Below, piece after piece: positions 1-11,866 of a stretch of 64,000 nucleotides of DNA; position 1 is the first letter of the stretch; each line of letters opens with the position of its first letter. Source of the DNA: Zerene cesonia (Eukaryota; Arthropoda; Insecta; Lepidoptera; Pieridae); contig NC_052114.1 in assembly GCF_012273895.1 (NCBI RefSeq), forward strand, positions 6,509,827-6,573,826, in the 5' to 3' direction. A program made the position numbers and the translations under genes. Below the pieces are notes generated by a model that was not told the DNA's origin, did not search any database, and saw only the letters and a list, made by a program, of their open reading frames with translations.

Positions 1-260
1 AGTGGACGTTGCGGCGGTACAAAAAACAAAATTTTATGCTTTATAAAAGTCCCTCGTTCTTTGATCTTTAGATATTCGACGTTTTGAAAAATAAAAAGTT
101 ACACCTGTATCACTCTTTCTTTGATAAGATTCCAAATGAAGGAATTTTATCAATCTGTTAAGGTCCTGGCTTTTTGATCTATCTATCTCTAACTGCAGTC
201 AACGTATTAGCCATACCCTGTTTATTAACTTACAAGTTATAAACATATGTTGTTTTCTAG

Positions 261-389
261 GAAGCGATGCCTCCAGTACTCAGAGGAGAGATGTTACTGG
301 ATAGGATGAGGGGTGGACAGGCGAGACTCAATTACGAGCAATTAAGGCAAGACGCTGAGGATCTCGAGCTGCAAATCAAACAACTGCAG
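261..389 (+). CDS. Stacl: Stac-like exon, N-terminal coiled coil part 1
   Basis: Internal coding exon of 43 codons, phase 0 at both ends, between acceptor TTTTCTAG and donor GTAAGT. It reads EAMPPVLRGEMLLDRMRGG and then a charged, Leu-spaced helix (LNYEQLRQDAEDLELQIKQ) typical of a coiled coil. It joins in frame to exons at 792 and 3417, which continue the heptad-like pattern. I assign it to the gene because all three exons share strand and phase with the C1/SH3 exons downstream. Vertebrate STACs lack this segment, so it may mediate dimerisation or an insect-specific contact (inference). An earlier start lies upstream of the window. Confidence 0.75.
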
Positions 390-791
390 GTAAGTAAAAA
401 TGAATACAATTAGAAAGTTTAAGAGCTTTTCCCTGTTCGAAATCATTCTAATTATTAGAAAAGATATAACAGTAGGTGCCTATAAAAAAATAACCGCAAT
501 AGTTAATCAAATCAATATTATTTGCATTGCTTGTAATTAATCCTTTATATCAAAAATACTAAACTAGTCATAACGTTCACAAGTTAAAAAAATAAATAAA
601 GTTAATTAAAAATGTAGTCTTATACACCAGTTCATTTTTAAGTTAATTACCTGTCTGTAGGTTATTTATGTAAATTATTCATGATTTTTTCCAGACTTCC
701 TTTCAAATTAATGTTGCCTTTGTGATACATTTCACAGACTATGAAGAATTTTATTCATGAAAGCATAATAAAAACATATCTTTTTTTACAG
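390..791 (+). other. Stacl: Intron between coiled-coil exons
   Basis: AT-rich intron from donor GTAAGT to acceptor TTTTTTTACAG. I see nothing else in it. Confidence 0.7.
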
Positions 792-869
792 GAAAGCTTG
801 GACTCGCTAGTTCGTCTACAAAATCGTAGTCTCGAGAATAGTATTTACGGGAAAGTCAACGAAATTCAA
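792..869 (+). CDS. Stacl: Stac-like exon, N-terminal coiled coil part 2
   Basis: Phase 0-0 exon of 26 codons (ESLDSLVRLQNRSLENSIYG, then KVNEIQ) between a pyrimidine-rich acceptor and donor GTAAGT. It continues the heptad-like helix of the previous exon. Being symmetric, it could be skipped without a frameshift. Confidence 0.72.
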
Positions 870-3416
870 GTAAGTGCAGATAATGTCATTGTCTATTAAA
901 TTGAAGTATAATCTCTTTGCTCTGGTTAAGCGACCAGGTTTCACAGTAATAAGAATCGTCCACATCACGGGCTTGTAAATATTCTTACGTCTTCTTAACA
1001 GTGCACTAAAGTGTCATGTGTAGGCCAAAACATTATCCAAAAAAATTTACATTGAATATCCATAACATATTACACCGAAGAACTTGTTGAACACGTAGTT
1101 TAATTTCCTTTATCTCATGCCTCATCCCTGTTACCTACATGTGTGTACCTAGCGGCCAGATTGTCATGCTTTGACCTTTTTAAGTTCAAATTTTAAGTGT
1201 ATCTGGTTAGAAGTGACATAACAATAGATATCATATTCCGTTAGAAAAATGTGGCGAACCCGTTAAAATTGAAAGATATTTTTATTTATGGCTCATAGAA
1301 TTTATCTTGAAGCTGAGTTGAGACGAAGAGATAGCCAATATAAGAGAAAGTATTGAAAAGATGGATTTACTGGCATCGTGGCTGAATAAAAATTTCAGAA
1401 TAACTTTATAACGTTAGTTATTCTTCTATGATATTCTTATTTTAAATTTCAAAATCAAGTTATGCATTGAGTGATTATATAATACATGCGTGGTAATGTT
1501 ATTAATAATTATCATTTGAAGAACTACAGAAGAAAATAAATTTCATATAACTTGAATTATTTATAATTCAACCTCCTTCCTTGCCGTTGCTTGAAATCTC
1601 TCAAATTATCTGAATTAATTTGCATCCTCAACTTTACAAACGTTAAATTAAAATACTCATTTGAATTCAACTTCCTTTCTACAACTCATCGTCATCTGTT
1701 TGATACAATTAATTGAACAGTGATCAACTTAATGTTTTTAATAACCAGACTATATTATATACCATATAAATCTTATACTTAGATATATTTCATTTATTCA
1801 ACATTTCGTCTACAGTCAAGTCAGGTTTATCTTGTATCGTAGATCCTTTACAAAAATCATTTATTATTATCTTTGTATCTATATTCCATAAAAGAAAAGT
1901 ATAATACGCGTATTACAAACAGGCTGCTATATAAATAGCACTGAAAAGAAACTTACTCAATTTATTTCGAAAACTTATCGATTTTACTCTAAAAAGGGAT
2001 TAAAAGCTTGCGCAATTAAAACTGAAATTTCGCCAGCTTCAAAAAAGCAAATTTTATCGCGTTTTCTTAATCATGCGTGCTATTTTAATGATGCGCTGGT
2101 AGGTTTTTTATTCATAAAAATATTTCCAGAATTTAGGTTCATTTTTAGAGACCATTTTTTTCTAAACGATTCGATATAGGAAGATACCTAGATGATTTAT
2201 GATGATGATTTATGATGACCTATTTGCTATACTAATGAATATTAATCAGATAAGATGCATGGAGCATATATTCGTGATTAGATTTATATATCTCTAATGA
2301 GCGTGAGTGTTAATAAATGACTTGCAAATTAAATATTGCTGAACTTAAATAACTAAAACTCGTAATCTCAGTTTCCGCTTTAGTATTAAGTATAATAGTA
2401 CCTTGTTTGCCACATATTAGTGATTCTATAGCTCTCCCATTTATACATACAGGATAAAAAATAAATAAAATCAGATAAATACCACAACTACTGAAATCCA
2501 ATCGTGATTGCTACTTTATACAACTTGAATACCCAACAAGTGAGAAATGTAAATATTGTTTCTGTACAAATCGCTCTGAAGAATTCAATAAATAAGGTTT
2601 TCTTGAAATTGTACATAAATCACAGACGATATAATTAAATTTGTTGCCATAATAAACCAATAATAATCAATCAACTTATGAAAGTTGTTCAAAAGCAAAT
2701 CCATTAGGTTTGTTAATACCTGTTTTATGCTTTTATAACCAATAAATGAATAATAGGACTTTTGGAAAACTTTCCTAATGCTTAAACAATTTATATACGT
2801 TTAGTCCTTACGTCAACGTTGAAGGACAAACTTGGAATAAATAAGCCCGCATTACGTAGTATTTGAACATTACAATTAAATTCCAATTCCCGTACGAAAT
2901 TGAAAATCTGCTTATTCAGTTTGTTGCTGGTTCATGTTCCTTAGCGTGTTATATAGGTATATATTAATGAAAAGTCCAACAAGGCAAGTTTTCACCGAAC
3001 TTAACTTAAATGTAGAATACCTACAATAATTATAATTGGAATTTAGTCTCACTATTACGTCGATGTCATTATTATCCCTCTTTAAATCAATAAAGAAAGG
3101 AATAAATGTTATTAGTGAAACTACAAAACATGAGTAGGTACCTATCTACTCTTGTTATGCCAAGACAAGCGCCTTCTTGTCTTCTTGGTGTTGGAGTCCT
3201 TGTTAAAGTGCGATTTGACTGCCATCTGCAATGAAAATACAAACTTGTACAATGTTCAGAGCCATCTACAAAACTTATAGCGGCAAGAGCACCCTTCTCC
3301 ACCCTTTACTACGAAAACTAGTTCCGACAGTTTAGTATAGATGGCGCAATTAAATATTTCAAACAAAAAGTTAATCTTATATTTAAATAAACATAAAATT
3401 ATAATATTGTCCACAG
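870..3416 (+). other. Stacl: Intron without recognised genes
   Basis: AT-rich intron of about 2.5 kb. The short open frames on either strand have AT-driven composition and no recognisable motif. The acceptor at its end is TTGTCCACAG. Confidence 0.65.
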
Positions 3417-3485
3417 GAGGAGATATCTGTGAAGAAATATGACTACAGGGCAACTCAATTGCACCTGGCCGCTGTTAGAGCTCAG
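3417..3485 (+). CDS. Stacl: Stac-like exon, N-terminal coiled coil part 3
   Basis: Phase 0-0 exon of 23 codons (EEISVKKYDYRATQLHLAAV, then RAQ) between acceptor CCACAG and donor GTAACA. It ends the predicted coiled-coil region. The next coding exon on this path is about 15 kb downstream (18581), and the intron between contains two alternative first exons. Confidence 0.72.
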
Positions 3486-4491
3486 GTAACATTTTTATTT
3501 ACCATCGTTAAGTACCTACTTGTCAACAAGGCGCCATAGCTTTACCCGGGTGAGCCCGGGCCCGGAATGCAACAAAACGAATTAATGTAGTCTGTATCAC
3601 TTACGGTTTTATACTGAAAAGCTGTAAGATTTCAGCAAAATATCAGTAAAGAATGCAATAATCGATATCGTATATAATGTTTTTTTTTTTGTTTATTTTA
3701 TTACAAACAAAGAAAATAATCGTCTTTGCATTTTAAATATAATGCAAAGAGTTTAAATATCATTTTAATACCTTTAATTAGGTTATAATAGTGAAGTTCA
3801 ATGGATATTCATAGTCAACTTCAAAAATATATGTATTTGATTTTATCTCTACGTACTACAGAAAACTAACGAATTATAAATACAAAATTACAATTGTAAA
3901 TTAATATAACATAACAAAATATTATTATGTAAGTATGTTGAAATTTTACTTTTCTTTAATTAAAAAATGTAAACCTCAACGTCATTTAAAAAACCCAGTC
4001 CCGCTAAATTAAAAACGCAACACCTTTCACAAAAGATAACCTTAAACCTCACAATTCAGACAAAGAAATATTTTAAGAAATATATTCACGTGACCTAGGC
4101 GAAATGCGCATGCCTAGAATGAAAGTGTATTCTAACCATGCGGAGTCTAGCTGCAGACGTCAATCAATAATTTTCAATATTTCCCGCGAATATTACTGTA
4201 GTTACTCTATATCACATTATTTACTACCGTTAGTTAAATTGTATCTTATATGTGTACCCAGTGCTAAATTTCAAATAAATTTGAAGTCGTTTCGTGCTAA
4301 ATAAAAAAGGCGGGTGAGTACCTATGTATGCATTTTTTTTTTAAAGTGTTTTTTTTTTGTGTTATTCAATAAGTATTATTATAATAAAACATATAATTTT
4401 ATTATTAACGTCTATATGAATATAAAATAGTGAATCCGAACTTAATGTATAAGGACGAACATTGTCGCATTGCGCACAGCCTCCCGTTTAC

Positions 4492-4497
4492 TCAGTC
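4492..4497 (+). promoter_or_regulatory. Initiator-like TCAGTC upstream of alternative first exon
   Basis: TCAGTC matches the arthropod initiator consensus TCAGTY. It lies 137 bases upstream of the ATG at 4629, in a stretch more GC-rich than its surroundings. No TATA box is seen. A 5' UTR starting near 4494 would lack internal stops only by chance, so this rests on the motif and its position. Confidence 0.3.
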
Positions 4498-4628
4498 TAA
4501 GAGGTGATCTCGCGGAATAACATTACTCACACAATATTGTACCGTTTTACTTGATTAATTTCATAATATTGAATTAAAAATAGCGATTCACCACGGCTAC
4601 CTCTCGCAAAATTAAACACCGTGCCAAA

Positions 4629-4658
4629 ATGGGGTGGATTTCAATGAAAAATCATATG
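4629..4658 (+). CDS. Stacl: Alternative first coding exon (10 residues)
   Basis: ATG in good context (CAAAATGGG), encoding MGWISMKNHM and then a perfect GTAAGT donor in phase 0. The next phase-0 acceptor is the linker exon at 18581, so the product would begin MGWISMKNHM-RELFAAK and lack the coiled coil. The exon is very short; support is the start context, the consensus donor, the phase match and the initiator-like motif upstream. Confidence 0.5.
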
Positions 4659-5294
4659 GTAAGTAATACTAATACATACAATGGTTCTACCGCAATTTAT
4701 AATAAAAACTTTGCAAACAAATCAAAATTATTAAATAATTATAAATTTACAATGATAGGGACGCGATGAATTTCCCACCAAAGTGTGATTAAGAAATATA
4801 AACGTTTATTTGGTACCAGCAGACTGTATCGTTAGGCCTTTAAAAAATAGACAAAATATAAATCTTCACCATTCACATGGAATAAACTATTTTTATTGAT
4901 ATATGATACGTGTATTTTCATAGCATTTTTCTAATTAGTTCAAGAGCACAGAACATAAAAAAGACATTATTTTTTTAATTATTGTCACAATGTATTTTAT
5001 GCTACACTTCATAAAAATAAGTGTTTGGATTAGATGAAATTTAAAATGTAATGTCATTTTACAAAAAATAAAAATGAATACCAAGCTATCTGGTATGTTA
5101 AAATTGTACAAATGGTTCCAGGGAATTTGGGTTTCAAATCTGTAACTGACAAGCCACCTCAGATTTATATAATATTTTTATTAACATTAACATGTATCAC
5201 ACAGTTTTCTTGTATAAAACATGAAACCTATCGTTTCATAGTTTTCCCGCGTTTTATGCGCCCCTTGCGGACTTTTTTCGAACAGACTACAGGG

Positions 5295-5302
5295 TGACGT
5301 CA
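5295..5302 (+). promoter_or_regulatory. CRE-like palindrome in probable promoter of nested gene
   Basis: A full TGACGTCA palindrome (CREB/ATF type) is followed by two CTGTCAAA-type motifs, just upstream of the likely first exon of the nested gene. It is TATA-less, as expected for a broadly expressed gene. Confidence 0.35.
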
Positions 5303-5339
5303 CATCTGTCAAAGCAGAATGTCAACTGTCAAATGAGGC

Positions 5340-5460
5340 TTTAGGAAAGTTGCGTTTTACCCGTGATTGTGCGTGTCGTGTTTGTATCAGTTTCTATATG
5401 TTTATTTATCTTTTATGACGATATTGTGAGTGCGCATTTTTAAAAATCAAATCTCAAAAG
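5340..5460 (+). other. Probable non-coding first exon of the nested gene
   Basis: The 3' edge is firm: CTCAAAAG followed by GTAAGT at 5461, matching an acceptor (TTGCTTTTAG) at 5923, 17 bases before the ATG of the 265-codon frame. The 5' edge is a guess. The exon contains one short upstream ATG frame. Confidence 0.5.
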
Positions 5461-5940
5461 GTAAGTTTATATAAAAATTTCAATTGTTATGTAATATATT
5501 GTACTAAAAAAACAAAATATCTCGATGCTATACTACGATTTGTTGTTTATAAATATAATCATTCATTTAATAAAATGCTTCATAATAGGAAATTTGTATA
5601 TTATGATTTGAATAGACCTACATAATTTTGTCTCTGAAAAGTATTGGTAATATTTCATCCTTAACTATATAACCTCAAATATGCTGTGTTATCTAAATAA
5701 GCATTTGACTTTTGTTTTCAACGATGATAGTAATTATGAACCATAAAATTTGAAAATCTAATCTAAAATAATCAAATTTTCTTGATTATGTACAATTTTG
5801 GACCTTTGCTCTAAATATACTTCATATATAATATTATGTTGTTGTTCACGTTTAGGCGGGAAACGCAACATTGACGATCGTATGTGACAAAATAATTACA
5901 ATTCTTCTTGTTTTTGCTTTTAGGTGTGTAACAAGTTAAA

Positions 5941-6738
5941 ATGAAAAATATTACAGCTAAGCAATTGCCTAGAAAGAGTAATTCCAAAGAGGATGACGAC
6001 AATGTAAGATATAAATTAAGTAAACAATACTTGAATAATATTGCCAAAGCAAATTCAAAAGCATTGAAAAAGTACAACGAAAATGATGACAATATTCGAT
6101 ACAAATTTGCTCCAGTGTCATCTAGGCCGAAAACTCCAGAGAAAAAGCCTAAACAAAAACCAAAAATCAAAGTGAACTTTTGGAGCAATAAACAAATTGG
6201 ACCTCGAAATCAAAAAGAGGCACTGAATTCAGCAAAATCAAAACGCAGACACACAGTAAGCATAGTAGATAATGTAGATAGTGATAAACCTAAAACGCCT
6301 ACAATCAAAGTTCGCAAGCGAGTCTCTTTTTTACCCTCACCCATGTTTACAGATAACCATGTGCCAATGGTTACTGTTCCAGATGATTTGACTATTCAGA
6401 TAAATGCTGAAGAAGCAAAAACACTCGGTGAAGATTTAAATCTAGGTTTTGTGGACAATAAAACAGATATCAGCAAGCTCCAAGAACAAGGCAGAAAGAA
6501 AGTGAGAACTTCAATGACACAGACAAGCCCAAGAAGCACAAAAGTAAATGCAACTACTGTACAGCAGAGAAATCAAGGCAATGAAAATGATTTAGAATTC
6601 TTTTCAAAATATGTAGTACAAAAGTTGAGAAGAATGGAGACAAATCAGCGTATTTACTCGGAGAATTTAATAAACACAGTTCTGATGCTAGGACAATTGG
6701 GTCAATTAAATGGCAAATCTAAAATTACGCAGACATAG
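5941..6738 (+). CDS. Basic nuclear-type protein with BESS-like C-terminus and RVSF motif
   Basis: Uninterrupted 265-codon frame, by far the longest real frame in the window, with ATG in context TTAAAATGA just after a good acceptor. The product is strongly basic and looks mostly disordered. Residues 18-25 and 48-55 carry a repeated DDNVRYK / DDNIRYK motif. Pro-directed sites occur at 64-66 (KTP), 118-120 (KTP) and 132-134 (PSP). Residues 127-130 are RVSF preceded by basic residues, the form of a protein phosphatase 1 docking motif. Residues 217-251 (from DLEFFSKYVVQKL, helical, to NTVLMLGQ) resemble the BESS motif of insect chromatin-associated proteins. No MADF or zinc-finger domain is visible. 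A nuclear role is inference. It is nested in the same orientation inside a Stacl intron with its own promoter and polyA signal. Confidence 0.85.
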   Translation: MKNITAKQLPRKSNSKEDDDNVRYKLSKQYLNNIAKANSKALKKYNENDDNIRYKFAPVSSRPKTPEKKPKQKPKIKVNFWSNKQIGPRNQKEALNSAKSKRRHTVSIVDNVDSDKPKTPTIKVRKRVSFLPSPMFTDNHVPMVTVPDDLTIQINAEEAKTLGEDLNLGFVDNKTDISKLQEQGRKKVRTSMTQTSPRSTKVNATTVQQRNQGNENDLEFFSKYVVQKLRRMETNQRIYSENLINTVLMLGQLGQLNGKSKITQT

Positions 6739-6993
6739 TAGATTGTATGGTGTGCAATTAGCCCTATTTTCTTAAATTATTTTTATATTTTGTATAGGAA
6801 TGAGCACATGTCATTTTTGATACCCTGCCGCTGTTATTTCCTAAATAGTTCAACCATATAGTTTTTACACAAAGTTGGTGCATAGAATATAACTATATAA
6901 TAGAAAAAGTACATAAAATATTTAAAACAACATCGATCTCAAGTTAAATATATTTAGATCAATTGATTAAATGATTATTATAGAATAGTTTAT

Positions 6994-6999
6994 AATAAA
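6994..6999 (+). terminator. PolyA signal of nested gene
   Basis: AATAAA 256 bases after the TAG stop at 6736-6738 and the first good hexamer downstream. Confidence 0.45.
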
Positions 7000-9699
7000 A
7001 AAAATGTTTCTAGACTCTGGTTATTTTTGTACAATTAAATATATATCTTGTGAACTTCTTACTATTGATTGTATTTTTTCAATTTTAAGCAATTAGAATC
7101 CACTTATAATGGCATTGACATCAAATGAGCATTTAAAAGGTTTGGATGAATGCTAGAGTTACTTTATTTAATGTATTTTCTTTAAACTATTCACTTTTAT
7201 ATTATTTAAATTGTCATTGTAAGTGCAATATATCTAAAACATTGTAATATGTACATTGTACTGACATACACACTGTAAAATTTGATACATAGATATATAT
7301 GTATATGTTAGAAATAGGTAAATTTATAATATTCGTAATTAGTATGTCCCATTAAAATAAGGAAACTTCATTTTTTTATTTATTAATAATTGTAAATTAG
7401 GGAATTATATTTATGAAAAAAAAAAAAATTTGGTAAGTCAGTTGACTTATATTATTGTTTAAATAATATTGGGAAGCATAATATATTCACGTGTTACATA
7501 TAAATCACATTATTTGGTGTGTGTTATAGAATCTGAGACACATACACCTCTTTATAATAGACAATATTTTTCTGTAAAATTAAATAGTTGTTGAAGAGTA
7601 AATTTTTATATATTGTTATATATTTTGGAAGACAGTTACTGAAATTGCTGGTTTGTATACATATCTTGTTAATAAAGGCCTTATAAATTACAAGTGATTT
7701 ATGATAACTAATTTATTGTAGTAAAACTTCAAGATTATATGCATTTAATAATCATGCACTCAAGTTTCTCATATTTATATTTTTGATAATGGTTATGGAT
7801 TTCTATTTGAATTTGGACACGGAAAGCATATTTTATATGCAAATGAATACACATGAAATTGAACTCCGGGGAATACATTGTACAGAAATAATAAAAAATA
7901 GGCCTGCGTGCCCTGTAAGTAATAATTTTTTTGCAACAGTGTCTGACAATAACCTCTTAATGACTTTTACTTTAATACCAAATAATCATTTTGAAATATA
8001 ATGCATTCGCTTGCAAAAGCATGTCCAAATTATGTTTATTATGATGAAGTAGTTTTAAGTATTCATGTACATACTTTAGATTTACATTATAAGCTCAAAG
8101 GTGTTAAAAATGTGTTCTTTTTTCATACGAGTTGTTTAATATATATATGTAAGGATTCAAAGGCCTTCCTAATAAATATTAACATATATAAGAATATTAT
8201 TTGTTTTTGTTGATAACCTGCACACTTTTTAATTTTATCTTAATGAGGATGTTACTAACTAAAAACCACCGAAATAGGATAGTACTACTTTACTTATTAT
8301 TCTGTGACAGTGCCGCGATAAAATTCCTGATGTATTCTAATATCCAGAAACTTAAAAACAATAGTAATAAATATTGCGATAAGGTATCTAATACGGAATA
8401 CGATTTGAAATCTTGTGAAGAGTTATTATTATAGTTATCCGGGAGATGATAACACAATAAATTGGTAACTTGAACCAATCTGGCGATTCTTCAGAGGTCT
8501 AATTACCTAATGACAAATTAAAAATGATCATCGCTCTTTCACTGATGGTTGAATTGCATGGGCGTTAATTGAAGGTGTCGAAAAAAATATGAAAATTGAA
8601 CGATTTGTTCCACCAAAAATTCTGATATTTTTTCTAGTCAATAAAAAGCGAAGGTGGTAACGTAATTCCGCATACTTTTCCGGTGTGCCCGCCAGACCGA
8701 CGAAAAGACGTTAATTAAAAATAGACAATTGAACAATTTGTGCCAGGCTAGTTTTTGCACAGCTAATGATCGTCGAGTAGCCATTCATGAAAATCACTTC
8801 TGACGGTTGACAGTTACAAATGGCCACCATACCACCGCAAGGAGTAATATTCTATCGTCTCGTTAAAGGATTTCTACCACTATTGCGTTTGGTTCATTTG
8901 GACTTATGAAAAGAAAATGTGACTGTTATTATATTAGTCATATATGAGTGTCTTGATGATGCTTTGATTGATAAAAATTGAATCATTAAAATTTAATGAA
9001 TATTAAGGGGGCACCTACGCAATGCAAAAAATAAATACCTACATGCACAATCGGGCATTCGGATCACTGAAATAAAATTTCAAATTGTACCAAAAGTGCC
9101 TGAGATTAACACGTTCAAATAAACAAACAAATTATTCAGCTTTATAAGCATTGTTAACAGAAACGTATAAGTATGGAGGTCTGGTTAGCGGTTGTCTAGT
9201 TTCCCAAGTTGGTGGATATTATTTTGCATAGTTTTGCTTTTCGACTAGATTAAGGGCATTGCGTGAAACGTCCTAGATATATTTATTGTCAACGATATCT
9301 GATGATTTTGTCACGCAATTCTTTAAAAAAGGCCTTGGCTATGCAAGTATACTTTTTGCTTAAATAATGTGTTGGCCGTTCTTTGATTTCTTTTTAAATC
9401 TCTACTTTTATTTACTTTTTTTTGTAAATGAGTAAGTTAATGGAACGGTTTTCAATTATTATTTTTATTTAATATTAAAAACATTTAGAACTAATTATTA
9501 TATAACCTCTTTGTTTTATAAGTGGAGGCCATATGGGTTAGCTTGAGGTACACGCCTGGTATTTTGTGGAAATAGATAATACTTACTTTAATTTTCTGTT
9601 TTGTTCATTTAATCTTTTATAATTTCCACCGTCGGCTCCCGTAGCCAAAGGTAAATAGATAATAGCGATTTTAACTGCATAGCGTTCCCCTGGGTTGCG

Positions 9700-9916
9700 A
9701 TTCCGAGATCCTTTATCATCCTTTATCGTTTCCCGGGTCAATTGAAATATGCCGTTTGTCGTTTATAATTAGTCTCTAGGGAGTTAGATACATTGTTATA
9801 TTATCTGTAAAACAATAATCTGTCTATTCCAAATTTCATACAGATACGATAATCTGTTTTCGCGTGAGTAACAAACATCCATCCATCCATACTTACAAAC
9901 TTTCGCGTTTATACCT
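9700..9916 (-). mobile_element. Helitron-like non-autonomous element, diverged fragment
   Basis: Contains a version of the family's conserved left end on the minus strand: AACAAACATCC repeats followed by ACTTACAAACTTTCGCGTT. The CCCGGG-like part is diverged and the right boundary is not clear. Confidence 0.45.
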
Positions 9917-10360
9917 GTTTTAATCATCTTTATCACAATTGACTACTGAGCTATTATATGCCTTAAGGTGGATAAAATTAAATATTTGAATTATTAATAC
10001 TATTAACTTGATTTCCTTTTTATGGGACAAACATTCGTAAAATAAATTTTAAATATCGCTTAGACAATGAACTTTGTAACGATGATTTTCTATGCTTGAG
10101 TTTATTTACAAAACCCATCTATATTTTTAAGATATGTCTGTATTCCTACTGTTCACCATAATTCCACCCCTATTTGATTGTATGGCTCCAAATAGACTGC
10201 TGTCTAAATCATTAGATACTAGTGAATTTATGTGGAACAAGAAGGCCATGACGAAATTATAGGTTCCATTTTAGATTGAATTAAACCTTAGTATGATTTT
10301 TTCCCCATTTATAGGGATATTTGATGATGTTCTTTTATTACGTTATGGTTATAATCTTAA

Positions 10361-10530
10361 TATATAAAATTCTCGTGTCACAGTTTTCGTTGCCATACTC
10401 CTCCGAAACGGCTTGACCGATTTTGATGAAATTTTTTGTGCATATCCGGTAGCTATGAGAATCGGCCAACATCTATTTTTCATTCCCCTAAAAGAGTAAG
10501 GCAGAACAGTGTTTGCCGGGTGCAGCTTGT
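10361..10530 (+). mobile_element. Helitron-like element (TATATAAAATTCTCGTGTCAC subfamily), diverged
   Basis: Starts ATATAAAATTCTCGTGTCAC and contains CTCCGAAACGGCTTGACCGA and GAATCGGCCAACATCTATTT, shared with the tandem copies at 52769-53135. The 3' end is decayed (GTGCAGCTTGT instead of GCGCAGCTAGT). Confidence 0.6.
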
Positions 10531-10557
10531 ATACTTATAGAATAAAACTACCTCTAT

Positions 10558-10610
10558 TATATTTTCTTCTCACTTTGATTAGATAGACATCAAAGTGAGA
10601 AGAAAATATA
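10558..10610. repeat. Hairpin with 22-base perfect arms
   Basis: Arms 10558-10579 and 10589-10610 are perfect reverse complements (core CTTCTCACTTTGAT / ATCAAAGTGAGAAG) around a 9-base loop, directly after a Helitron-like remnant. Confidence 0.7.
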
Positions 10611-10889
10611 TAAGATAAGATTAATTCACACTTTTCCAAGATGCAATTTAACGAGACAATTGAAATGTCGAAAAAAAGCTGTAATTGTTGATTAAAGAGA
10701 ATTCGCTCAATTTAGGAAATATTGGAACTAATAATTTATAGGTACATACACAAACAAAACAAAAAATATATACCTTTGCAATTGGTGAAAACTTGGGCTT
10801 CTATTGAACCGTTTTTTTTATTAGTTTTACTCGCGTATTATTTTTTGCTTTTATTGATTACTGCATGCGTAGTCTAACGAAAACTTATA

Positions 10890-11095
10890 CTGTCCGGGGA
10901 TTTCCGCGCATATTTCCCGTTCCTGGGAGATTTCTGGGATAAAAACAATGACATAACCTTTCTCAGGGCTCAAATTATATGTGAAACAAATTTTATATAA
11001 ATCGGTTCAGGTATTTAGACGTTGATAAAAATACAGACGGATGGACAGGGCGAGAGAGCTACTTTCGCAATTATAATATTAGTAGAAACAAACAT
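10890..11095 (-). mobile_element. Helitron-like element, diverged
   Basis: Minus-strand copy with ATCGGTTCAGG, an ACAGACGGATGGACAG tract and the end ACTTTCGCAATTATAATATTAGTA. The CCGCGG end is mutated. Confidence 0.45.
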
Positions 11096-11376
11096 AAATT
11101 CTTACAACCTTTCGCATAATATGCTTATTTCCACACATACAAAAAGGATTATATAATCATTAGTTATTTACAGGATTCGTGATACAATAAATTAAACTGT
11201 TTACTAATATTAAAGTACACGCAACACCTAGATAAGATGGTGCTTAGTGCCTTATATAAAACATCACGTCACATATACAATGCATAATTCAATTACGCCG
11301 ACAATCTGGCGAGTCAGATGAACAGAACGCTGTACATACTGTTGTTATTGTTCGTTGCTTAGAGACAGGCGAGTCT

Positions 11377-11382
11377 TCAGTT
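11377..11382 (+). promoter_or_regulatory. Initiator-like TCAGTT upstream of second alternative first exon
   Basis: TCAGTT lies in a locally GC-rich stretch (11340-11470), 334 bases upstream of the ATG at 11711. Assignment rests on the motif and on the first-exon features downstream. Confidence 0.3.
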
Positions 11383-11710
11383 CCATCGCCCAGTCGGTAA
11401 CCGCCCGCCCTACACAACGCCAGCCGTTATCGCGTTCACGTACCTACTACAATATCGCGACTCCCGTACGTTACATTAAATTACATTTTCAACGCTATTT
11501 TCATTAGTTAATTGTACAAATATGCAAACCCAACGATGGACCCGCTATCCATTTAATATATCATTATTAGTGTACAATTTTGTGTTTCAAGTTTTGAACG
11601 GATTTTATTTCAATGCAGTGTAATGTTACATAGTTTTGAAACTTTCTCGGTTTCTGTTATATTTCCAATGTAATACTTATTTTAAAGTAAAGCTAGATAT
11701 CTCGATAACA

Positions 11711-11866
11711 ATGGATTTAGTACATCGATTACATTATTTAGTGCTGTCCCAAAAGTCAGATCTTATGACTATGGAGCGTGAACAAAGAATGCGTGTGAGA
11801 CGCCAGTCGAGCTTCCCTGATGCTAATAAAACGCGCCAGCGACTAGAGCAAGTTTATTTCAACGAC
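11711..11866 (+). CDS. Stacl: Alternative first coding exon (52 residues)
   Basis: ATG in strong context (AACAATGG) opens a 52-codon frame ending exactly at a perfect GTAAGT donor in phase 0. It begins MDLVHRLHYLVLSQKSDLMT and ends RQRLEQVYFND. The second half is basic and helical (MEREQRMRVRRQSSFPD, with an RRQSS basophilic kinase-type site). It fits the phase-0 acceptor at 18581, so it would replace the coiled-coil exons with a different N-terminus. The frame is also open upstream to about 11636, but no upstream ATG is in frame. Confidence 0.6.

Noticed and set aside
7783..8434. Three overlapping small + frames of 70-77 codons
   Set aside because: AT-driven composition, mutual overlap and no motif, start context or splice support.
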